In this document: positions 1-5,503 of the stretch, one piece after another
Numbering within the stretch: the stretch's first letter is position 1
Layout: every line of letters starts with the position of its first letter
Assembly (NCBI GenBank): GCA_900549415.1
Contig: URNX01000091.1
Location: forward strand, 1 to 5,593
Origin: an uncultured bacterium
GTDB lineage: Bacteria; Verrucomicrobiota; Lentisphaeria; Victivallales; UBA1829
Reading direction: 5' to 3'
DNA length: 5,593 nt
Program-made: the position numbers and the translations under genes
The notes under the pieces: model-generated
The model's database searches: none
Told to the model about the DNA's origin: nothing
Seen by the model: the letters and a program-made list of their open reading frames with translations, nothing else

Positions 1-9
1 GAAAAGTTA

Positions 10-102
10 CATGTTGGAAGCCGGGGTGTCCAACATGCGTCCAACCGTCCAACATGTTTGACGTTTTTGGGGGTGTTGGACGCTTTGAGAGGTATGTTGG
101 AC
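10..102. repeat. Cluster of direct and inverted GTCCAACAT repeats (iteron-like)
   Basis: Immediately downstream of the primase-helicase stop are at least six copies of a GTCCAACAT-like word in both orientations: 11-18 (ATGTTGGA), 28-37 (GTCCAACATG), 39-45 (GTCCAAC), 47-56 (GTCCAACATG), 74-81 (TGTTGGAC) and 94-102 (ATGTTGGAC). CATGTTGGA (10-18) and TCCAACATG (29-37) form a perfect nine-base inverted repeat around a ten-base loop. I found no copies elsewhere in the window. The position beside a replication gene suggests an origin or a replication-protein binding region, but an arrangement of this kind could also be a regulatory or hairpin region. The cluster may continue past the left edge. Confidence 0.7.
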
Positions 103-104
103 AA

Positions 105-2510
105 TCAGCAGTCCGACCATTCCGGCGGGCAATGATCGATTTTGTATCTTCCGTCGCCCAGAGATACGATAATTCCCCGGTCAGTGAGTTCGGCAATCGC
201 TTCTCTGCGCTCTTTCGCGTTGCTGTTTCGTATTCCGGAAATGGAAATATCCCGGATGGTAACCCCGTTTCCCTTGTCGAGACGCTGGATTTTTCTGCAG
301 ACTTTTTCCAGCAGGGTTTCCCTTGTCCGGGTTCTTGAATCCACATTCCGGTCTTCAATGTTCAACAGAAGCCGTTCCGCATTGGCAAAGAACCAGAGAA
401 CAAGCAGTTCCGCACGTTCCCAGTCGGTGTTTTTCAGTTCCGTTTCACGGCACTGCGTTGCAGGATCGTCGGTGAGTGACAGCAGAAAAGCGAACCGCGG
501 GTAATACTCGTTGATGAGCCGTTTCCAGGAAAAATCAATTTCTTCCGGCGCGTTTTTGCTGAACATCTTTCCAAGACTCGCGGAATAACCTTTCTCAATA
601 TGAATGACGCCTTCCTTGCGCTTGAATGCTTCCAGCAGCAAAGACATTTCATCAAGGGTTTTCTGCAGATCGAAAGAATTCGGCTGACACAGAACGTGAA
701 CCATTCTGGCGAACAGAAAGCGACCAAGAAAACCGTTTTCCAGGTCGGATTTATCAGCTATTTTCCTGAGTACGTCAGGCTGGACGCATGCAAGAATATT
801 GGGGTAGCAGTAATCCGCCGCGCGAATGTTTCCATGCCCTCCGCGTGAGGAAAACGAGCTTTTGAAGAAGCCCTTGTTGAAGGATTTCGTAAGAAACGGG
901 ACGGCATTGTGCTGCCAGCATTTCACATCGAGCCATGGCTGCAATTCCGAGATGGAAAGAATGCCGTTCGGCATTTTTATGAAAGCGTCCGCGAGACCTT
1001 CCGCGGATCCGGCGTCACCGATATACCAGTTGTGCCGCACGGCGAGTTGTTCAAGAAGTCCTCCGATATCCTTTCCGCTTGACGACGGCGCAACCAGAAT
1101 CGAATAGAAGTTGGGAATCTGACCGCCGCCCGTGTCAATCATATTGAGTCCCCGCAGCGGACCGATCCCGATTTGACCGGCGATATTCCCCTGTGCTCTC
1201 ATCTTTGCCATTGCCGAGGGCGACGCCGAGCGCGGACGGCTCAAGGCCGCGCCGCACAGTGTCAGAGATTTCGCAATGCCGACTGCAATTGGGAGCGCGG
1301 GTTCTGACACACTGCAGAAGTAGCGGCACAGACGCCCGAATAGCGTTCCGTCGATTGCTTTCAGCACATCGCCGTCCCCCAATTTGCGCCACGACGGTTC
1401 GGAACTTTCTACGGGCTCCGCGATTTCAACAAACGGAATATTTTTCGGCTTCTGGGAGAGAATGCCGGAAATGTCCACGTCCGGGAGTGTGCTTTCATGC
1501 CGTTCGCAGCATCCGGGTTCGCGGAGTTCACGCAAGGCGCGCCAGTCGTTGCCCGAACAGCCGTTGTGATGGCATTTGAATGCCACCGCCCCGGACGGTT
1601 CCTGAATCAGCACGGCGGATTTGTTGGTGTGCGCCTCATTGAACGGGCAGACGGGGAAGATCCATTTGCGTCCGCCCTTCCACGGCTGCGGAGAACCAAG
1701 CTCGGGGCAGTACTGCGCGATCCAGGAGTCAAGCTTGAAATCTGATGTGACGGCGGTATTTCCCAAATATCCGGAATCCGTATCATCCCATGCGGCGACA
1801 TCCAGCAGTTGCGCCTCTGAAACCGCCAGAAGATTATCGGGCGCTTCCTGGAGTTTTGCCATGCGGTGTGGACGTTCGGGAATTGAGTCGCCCTTGCAGT
1901 TCATCGTCCCGGGAATGCGCCAGATCCGGGCCGGGTTGTGAACTGATGTGTCAATGGAAACAGCGTCATCCGAAGCCCGTGCAAACGCGTTGGTGCATTT
2001 TTGGACGAGACCGCCGTCTGTTGCCGGGAGGTCGATCCGGTACATGAGCTGCGCTCCGTTGCCGGAATCCGTCATGATGGGATCTGGCCAGCCAAGCGAG
2101 AAGAGGTCACTGCGGATCTTGCGAGCCTTGGCCAGTGCGGATTCATGTTCGGCCTTGGTACTGGAAACGCCGGAGGCGCGTTTGGGATCGCAGTCGATCA
2201 GGAGCCAGCGTCGGGCAAGGACTTCCGAATCGGCGGTCGTCGGTTCTTTGAGAACCGGGCGAATCCGGTTCCAGGCGCGGGCCAGCAACTCCGGTTTGAC
2301 CGGATTGACTGTCGCATAGGCTCCGCGATAGGCACGGAGTTTCCCAATGGCGGCAGCTGCGTCGGGAATATGCTCGTAATCAAAGTAACCGGATTCCGTG
2401 TGCGGCCGCATCCAGTCGGCGGACACCGCGTCCAGTACACGCACCTCGAACACGTCCCCGGCCTGAAACCAGAGGCGCAGAGCATGGATGATTTCATTTG
2501 CGTCGGTCAT
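105..2510 (-). CDS. Primase-helicase replication protein (AEP-like primase, zinc ribbon, DUF3987-like P-loop ATPase)
   Basis: Likely the replication initiator of the element, priming and unwinding its DNA in the cytoplasm. Of 801 residues, the first 210 or so look like an archaeo-eukaryotic primase-polymerase: LLIDCDPKR (103-111, Asp106/Asp108 as metal ligands), SGNGAQLMYRID (149-160), and SIDTSVHNPARIWRIPGT (185-202) with Asp187 and the conserved RIWRIPGT stretch. A zinc ribbon follows, with Cys288, His294, Cys313 and Cys318 (CPFNEAH, KCHHNGC). The second half is an ATPase: Walker A APSSSGKD (474-481), a Walker B-like stretch ILSISELQ (517-524), and NGFLGRFLFAR (592-602) as a possible arginine-finger region. 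Residues 738-791 look like a winged helix. The start is supported by AAGGAG and GAAGG 10 and 6 bases upstream. It overlaps the preceding gene by 17 bases. It could also be annotated simply as DUF3987 or a phage/plasmid primase. The domain calls come from motifs, not a search. Confidence 0.9.
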   Translation of the reverse strand: MTDANEIIHALRLWFQAGDVFEVRVLDAVSADWMRPHTESGYFDYEHIPDAAAAIGKLRAYRGAYATVNPVKPELLARAWNRIRPVLKEPTTADSEVLARRWLLIDCDPKRASGVSSTKAEHESALAKARKIRSDLFSLGWPDPIMTDSGNGAQLMYRIDLPATDGGLVQKCTNAFARASDDAVSIDTSVHNPARIWRIPGTMNCKGDSIPERPHRMAKLQEAPDNLLAVSEAQLLDVAAWDDTDSGYLGNTAVTSDFKLDSWIAQYCPELGSPQPWKGGRKWIFPVCPFNEAHTNKSAVLIQEPSGAVAFKCHHNGCSGNDWRALRELREPGCCERHESTLPDVDISGILSQKPKNIPFVEIAEPVESSEPSWRKLGDGDVLKAIDGTLFGRLCRYFCSVSEPALPIAVGIAKSLTLCGAALSRPRSASPSAMAKMRAQGNIAGQIGIGPLRGLNMIDTGGGQIPNFYSILVAPSSSGKDIGGLLEQLAVRHNWYIGDAGSAEGLADAFIKMPNGILSISELQPWLDVKCWQHNAVPFLTKSFNKGFFKSSFSSRGGHGNIRAADYCYPNILACVQPDVLRKIADKSDLENGFLGRFLFARMVHVLCQPNSFDLQKTLDEMSLLLEAFKRKEGVIHIEKGYSASLGKMFSKNAPEEIDFSWKRLINEYYPRFAFLLSLTDDPATQCRETELKNTDWERAELLVLWFFANAERLLLNIEDRNVDSRTRTRETLLEKVCRKIQRLDKGNGVTIRDISISGIRNSNAKERREAIAELTDRGIIVSLGDGRYKIDHCPPEWSDC

Positions 2511-3108
2511 GTTCTGCCTTCTCCTTTTTACCGCTGTCGCCAGACATCTCTTGTGCGGGATCAGGAATGCTGATCAGAAGCAGGATTGTGAACAGTGCCG
2601 GGAACATGTCCTTGGTTTCTTCTGTATTTGGCTTCTTTTCTGAAGCGGAGGATTTTTCCTCCGACGACGCTTTCGGTTCCGCTGTATGACTGTCCGGTGC
2701 TGCACTCCCGGCAGAGACCGTTTTGCGCTTCACCCACGGCGGAGACGGATGAATGAACTTCTGGCAGTCCGGACGTTCATGCAGAACCGGATCAACCTCT
2801 TCCGAGAGCCAGCGATAGAAGGGATATACCTCTGCGGCATATAAGGAGTGATGTCGCATATGACAGAGAACCTCTCGTATGGTGTCACGGTGCAAAAGCC
2901 GGACGCGAACCGAACCGGATGGATGCCAGATCCGGTAATAAAGCGGCTGTGCGGTCACGTGCGCCTCGGTCATCGCGCGGAATCCCGGAATGCGGCACAG
3001 ATCGCGGTAGACAAAATAAATGCCGTTGTCAAGAATCACAAGCCGAATCGGCTTATGCTGATATTCAAAAAGAAGCGGATCATAATACATTTTCTGCTGA
3101 TTCCTCAT
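2494..3108 (-). CDS. BRO-N-like domain protein with charged linker and short hydrophobic C-terminal segment
   Basis: Probably a phage-type DNA-binding regulator. Residues 12-110 resemble the BRO family N-terminal domain: FEYQHKPIRLVILDNGIYFV followed by RDLC (14-38), then a charged segment, and YPFYRWLSEEVDPVLHE (95-111), which matches the usual 'F..W...EVLP.L' end of that domain. The match is divergent. No ORF6N, KilA-C or other usual C-terminal module is visible. Instead there is a Ser/Glu/Lys-rich linker (about 128-167), a 13-residue hydrophobic stretch FPALFTILLLISI (169-181) and a charged tail. The start is uncertain: the ATG at 3108 has no visible ribosome site and gives a 29-base overlap with the MazG-like gene. 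The in-frame ATG at 3090 has GAGG 12 bases upstream and gives an 11-base overlap like that of the preceding gene pair. I think 3090 is at least as likely. The product would be 198 or 204 residues. Confidence 0.75.
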   Translation of the reverse strand: MRNQQKMYYDPLLFEYQHKPIRLVILDNGIYFVYRDLCRIPGFRAMTEAHVTAQPLYYRIWHPSGSVRVRLLHRDTIREVLCHMRHHSLYAAEVYPFYRWLSEEVDPVLHERPDCQKFIHPSPPWVKRKTVSAGSAAPDSHTAEPKASSEEKSSASEKKPNTEETKDMFPALFTILLLISIPDPAQEMSGDSGKKEKAEHDRRK

Positions 3109-3340
3109 TGATGTTTTTCAAAAAACGGATCACACTTGCCGCCGTGTGGATGGCCTCCGTGATCATCGCCTTTTTCGATCCCTTGCGTTCATTGTGATTC
3201 AGGCTTGCCTGCAAAAGCTCTCCCGCTTCTTCCGTTACGATGGCCGCCTGATGAATCGGACTTGTCGGCCAGTCGGGATGCAGTTTTTCGGCTCTTTCGA
3301 CCTCGGAAAAGATTTGCGCCAGCGCGATTTCAATCTTCAT
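3080..3340 (-). CDS. MazG-like nucleotide pyrophosphohydrolase family protein
   Basis: This 86-residue, all-helical-looking protein fits the small phage MazG-like group. The larger family hydrolyses nucleoside triphosphates to monophosphates and pyrophosphate, using Mg2+ held by acidic residues. VTEEAGELLQA (35-45) carries the EExxE motif (Glu37, Glu38, Glu41). The second helix EAIHTAASVIRFL (62-74) supplies Glu62, but the position where classical MazG has Asp (ExxD) is His65. Related short phage proteins often also lack that Asp, so activity is not excluded but is not proven. The start has GGAG seven bases upstream. The gene overlaps the end of the antirepressor gene by 11 bases (ATG...TGA), pointing to coupled translation. 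In a phage it would plausibly clean or adjust dNTP pools, or interfere with host (p)ppGpp signalling; this is inference. Confidence 0.8.
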   Translation of the reverse strand: MKIEIALAQIFSEVERAEKLHPDWPTSPIHQAAIVTEEAGELLQASLNHNERKGSKKAMITEAIHTAASVIRFLKNINEESAENVL

Positions 3341-3950
3341 AGACCGTCTCCGGTTCCGGCAGGGCTCCGAAGTGACCGTTCATGAGATTAACGGGAATCT
3401 CCTCGAACAGTCCCGGCAGAGTCGGATTTTCCATCAGAAGCGAGATGTCGCGCCCGTTCCGTGCGACGTAACAGCCGCGACGGAACTTGTTTTTCGGCAA
3501 TCCGGCGCGGTTGAGATCGCCGGGGTTGCCGTTGGGCAGAAAGTTCCGGGCCAGTTCCAGGCGAGCGCGGTACTGTTCATTTTCGCGGATAATCGGCGTA
3601 AGAGCGGCGCGGATGGCTTCCACAAGATTCCCGGCATGCCGGAAGCGTTTCTCCACTTCGATGAAATACTGCCTTGCCTGGCGGCCGCGTTCGTTGTTTT
3701 CCACCATGGCAAGTTCCTTGGCCATATCAAGGCTGATGAAGTATTCTTTTGAGGGGCGACCAAGACTTTTTGAGAAATTTATCAAAAAGTCTTTGCCCTC
3801 CACAAAACGGTATTTTTCAATCCTGTCTTTAATCCAGTTCGCAAACTCCTGCTTGGATTCCAGGAATTTCCACAAATCACGGGCATTGACTGCGGTGATT
3901 TTGTCTCCGTTCAGAGTGATTCCGGTTGTTTTGATGAGTTCCGTTGTCAT
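3330..3950 (-). CDS. AntA/AntB-type phage antirepressor
   Basis: A 206-residue protein whose N-terminal half is a clear AntA/AntB antirepressor domain, the kind that relieves phage repressor control (P1 Ant family). Diagnostic stretches are VNARDLWKFLESKQEFANWI (21-40), VEGKDF (50-55), and EYFISLDMAKELAMVENNER (69-88) followed by GRQARQYFIEVEKRF (89-103). The second half (about 108-206) does not look like KilA-C, ORF6C or another usual antirepressor partner. It contains FLPNGNPGDLNRAGLP, a basic KNKFRRGCYVARNGRD stretch and LFEEIPVNLMNG. Only a weak ribosome site (GAAAGA) precedes the ATG, so its translation may depend on upstream context. It is the first intact gene after the roughly 570-base gap and overlaps the MazG-like gene by 11 bases. 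Antirepressor function is a family-based inference; no repressor is in the window. Confidence 0.88.
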   Translation of the reverse strand: MTTELIKTTGITLNGDKITAVNARDLWKFLESKQEFANWIKDRIEKYRFVEGKDFLINFSKSLGRPSKEYFISLDMAKELAMVENNERGRQARQYFIEVEKRFRHAGNLVEAIRAALTPIIRENEQYRARLELARNFLPNGNPGDLNRAGLPKNKFRRGCYVARNGRDISLLMENPTLPGLFEEIPVNLMNGHFGALPEPETVYED

Positions 3951-3975
3951 GTTTGTTCTTTCATGGGTTTAGTTT

Positions 3976-4228
3976 CTATTTCGATTTCAGCTTCCTGGGA
4001 ATACGCCAGACCAGCTGGAGTGTGAATCGGTGTGTCGATTTACGTGTGTCGCAGCCTTCACAATGTGGCGGCACAGGAGGACAGATAGCGGAGCGTCAGC
4101 TCCCGGCATCCACAAGGCTCACATTCAAACCATTGCTCCGCCCGTTTGCCGCGTTCATCTTTGGGAAGCCATTTCGTTGGCAGCCATTTCTTGCATCAGG
4201 AACAGTAGGCCGGCGGTTCACCTGGCAT
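3976..4228 (-). pseudogene. Broken zinc-ribbon-like gene (in-frame TGA plus frame change)
   Basis: Read on the minus strand from the ATG at 4228, the frame gives MPGEPPAYCS, then TGA (4196-4198), then CKKWLPTKWLPKDERGKR and AEQWFECEPCGCRELTLRYL, ending in a TGA at 4058. CS-x-C followed about 30 residues later by CEPCG is the four-Cys pattern of a zinc ribbon. The TGA occupies the third position of the first knuckle. Near 4060-4080 the coding-like signal moves to another frame, which reads PPHCEGCDTRKSTHRF, then TLQLVWRIPRKLKSK, and stops at TAG (3976), 25 bases before the antirepressor start. All Cys pairs survive despite two lesions, so I read this as a recently broken gene or an assembly/sequencing error. 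Recoding of the TGA is a less likely alternative. No function is recognised beyond probable metal and nucleic-acid or protein binding. The pieces are short, so chance is not excluded. Confidence 0.35.
4160..4189 (-). repeat. Tandem 15-base duplication (KWLPT/KWLPK)
   Basis: Two adjacent 15-base units, 4175-4189 and 4160-4174, are near-identical over their first ten bases (AAATGGCTGC versus AAATGGCTTC on the minus strand). In the zinc-ribbon frame they encode KWLPT then KWLPK. This is an in-frame duplication immediately after the first Cys knuckle. Confidence 0.6.
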
Positions 4229-4507
4229 GAGAGTGCGGTGCCTTGGAACAACTCCTTCGGGATGCAAGCTATCTTCTTTTCGTGACTGTTTTACATGCGA
4301 AGCGGTAAAATGGAGCAAGGAGGCAGTCTTCCGGACACATATGCCCCAAATTAACGTTTCCATGCGTTCTGGCGCGTCATAGTCCGGAATATGATCTTGG
4401 CGGAATATCAGCCACGTTCGTGACTGATTTCGAACAATGTTCTTCCATAGGCGTATTAACCAGTTATCCCGGTGTTGTCGCTGGAACTGCGAAAGTCTTT
4501 CCATCAC
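4196..4507 (-). CDS. Doubtful hypothetical ORF, upstream part of the broken zinc-ribbon frame
   Basis: An open frame of 103 codons starts at GTG 4507 (ATG 4504), 12 bases after the ParB-like stop, and ends at the TGA inside the first Cys knuckle described for the broken zinc-ribbon gene. It is in the same frame as that zinc ribbon, so without the TGA it would form its N-terminal extension. Early residues such as RDNWLIRLWKNIVRNQSRTW and IPDYDAPERMETLIWG look protein-like. The middle part (RKTASLLHFTASHVKQSRKE) is less convincing, and there is no visible ribosome binding site. I do not recognise a family. It may be the 5' part of a degenerate gene or a chance frame. Confidence 0.25.
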   Translation of the reverse strand: MMERLSQFQRQHRDNWLIRLWKNIVRNQSRTWLIFRQDHIPDYDAPERMETLIWGICVRKTASLLHFTASHVKQSRKEDSLHPEGVVPRHRTLMPGEPPAYCS

Positions 4508-4519
4508 GCAACGTTATGC

Positions 4520-5461
4520 TCACGGATGACGAGTATCCCACTCTTTATGATGTTCCTCATAATAATAGTCCAGATTTTCATCAAGATCCGTTTGGGATGC
4601 TGAATATTCTATTGCGCGGTCAGCTTCACCGGTTTTACCTAGACGGCAGATCAGGTCGCGATCCAGCCCGCGTATTAGCTCCACTCGAAGATCTCCCCAG
4701 TCGAACTTGTGCATCTCACATTCACGGAACGGATCGTGGTATGTTTTCAAAAACTCTTCATAAAGTTTCGAGATTTTTCGGGAAAAATTCCGGTAAAGAA
4801 AGAAACGGTCCAGATGTCCGGCCGTGTTGTTTTTCATTATTTTTTCGGCCTGCTCAAGACCCTTTTTTCGGCGGTCGTCCAATTTGACAATTTCGTGTGC
4901 CTGATTAATGGAAAGTTCTTCCTTCCTCACCGCATCAATCAGTTTGGGATCCCCATGCCGCGTGATCCGTTCGATTTTGTCCACAGTCCCTCGTGTTGAT
5001 CCGAGTGCGTCGGCAATCACCTGCGTGCTGCGTCCTTGAGGAACCGGTGTCAAACCTTTGACACTCCGCTCTCTTTTTCCGGCTGCAATCTTTTCGCGCA
5101 GCATCGTAACGCACTTCATCAACTCCGCCTGCGACAATGAGCGACGGACTCTCTGTGCTGTAATTGTATGTTGAAGCGCAGCTTCTTCGTCACAAAAAGA
5201 ACGAGACACAACAGGAACTGTTGCATAACCAAGCTGTCTTGCCGCAATCAGGCGGGTGTGTCCATCCACAACAACATTGTCATGCCCTTCCCAGACAACA
5301 ATCGGGTAAAGAGTATCAAACCCGTTCTTTCGGATTGCATCCATTACCTGCCGCAGGTCCGTTTCCCTGATCTCGAAGACCTCGCAAAACGGCTGCGCCA
5401 TCTTGAGTTCATCAATAGGCATCTGGATGACTTTGCTTTGTACGAACTTGTCCGTTTCCAT
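4520..5461 (-). CDS. ParB-type DNA-binding protein (ParB N-terminal domain plus HTH)
   Basis: A 313-residue ParB-family protein, likely acting in segregation of the element or as a CTP-dependent DNA-binding regulator. The N-terminal ParB/Srx-like fold shows IDELKMAQPF (16-25), an LRQVMDAIRKNGF helix, YPIVVWEG (52-59), and the signature VVVDGHTRLIAARQLG (63-78) whose DGHTR...A corresponds to the family's nucleotide-binding GxxR region. A helix-turn-helix follows at about 144-166 (STQVIADALGSTRGTVDKIE), then ELSINQAHEIVKL (182-194) typical of the ParB core. The last 100 or so residues, ending in an acidic, Tyr-rich stretch (DLDENLDYYYEEHHKEW), are not a dimerisation domain I recognise. The ATG has AAAGGAG 8 bases upstream (5470-5476), the best ribosome site in the window. 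No ParA gene is adjacent within the window. It could equally be named a ParB/RepB/Spo0J-like phage regulator. Confidence 0.9.
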   Translation of the reverse strand: METDKFVQSKVIQMPIDELKMAQPFCEVFEIRETDLRQVMDAIRKNGFDTLYPIVVWEGHDNVVVDGHTRLIAARQLGYATVPVVSRSFCDEEAALQHTITAQRVRRSLSQAELMKCVTMLREKIAAGKRERSVKGLTPVPQGRSTQVIADALGSTRGTVDKIERITRHGDPKLIDAVRKEELSINQAHEIVKLDDRRKKGLEQAEKIMKNNTAGHLDRFFLYRNFSRKISKLYEEFLKTYHDPFRECEMHKFDWGDLRVELIRGLDRDLICRLGKTGEADRAIEYSASQTDLDENLDYYYEEHHKEWDTRHP

Positions 5462-5469
5462 GCCGGATT

Positions 5470-5476
5470 CTCCTTT
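5470..5476 (-). promoter_or_regulatory. Ribosome binding site of the ParB-like gene
   Basis: AAAGGAG on the minus strand, 8 bases before the ATG. It fixes the start at 5461. Confidence 0.75.
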
Positions 5477-5503
5477 CCAAGAGTTTGTTTTCGGGGATGC
5501 GTT

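Larger units (their letters stand above)
3951..4519. other. Gap without an intact gene between ParB-like and antirepressor genes
   Basis: About 570 bases lie between the ParB-like stop and the antirepressor start. Neither strand has a convincing complete gene. The minus strand carries broken Cys-rich reading frames (listed separately) that end 25 bases before the antirepressor ATG, where a gene of the operon would be expected. I saw no clear promoter, tRNA or strong terminator here. Confidence 0.5.

Noticed and set aside
10..102. CRISPR array
   Set aside because: The repeated word is only 7-10 bases, occurs in both orientations and has irregular spacing, with no spacer-length units.
1..104. 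Primase-helicase frame stays open past its TGA to the window edge (34 codons)
   Set aside because: An open run of this length is common by chance, and the sequence is explained by the repeat cluster.
54..2573. Several plus-strand open frames of 60-190 codons opposite the primase-helicase gene
   Set aside because: They have no recognisable motifs or ribosome sites and low-complexity Arg/Ser/Pro-rich compositions. They mirror the codon pattern of the minus-strand gene, which has clear domains throughout.
4150..4198. Selenocysteine insertion at the TGA in the zinc-ribbon frame
   Set aside because: I could not find a convincing bacterial SECIS hairpin just after the TGA; TGGC/GCCA there leaves too small a loop. 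A TGG-to-TGA lesion is simpler.
3944..4285. A 113-codon plus-strand frame through the gap
   Set aside because: It has no family features or plausible ribosome site, and lies opposite the Cys-rich minus-strand frames, which look more protein-like.
4279..4426. Ten-base direct repeat TTCGTGACTG at 4279-4288 and 4417-4426
   Set aside because: Only two copies 138 bases apart with no other symmetry. It is compatible with chance and not enough to call an att site or insertion footprint.
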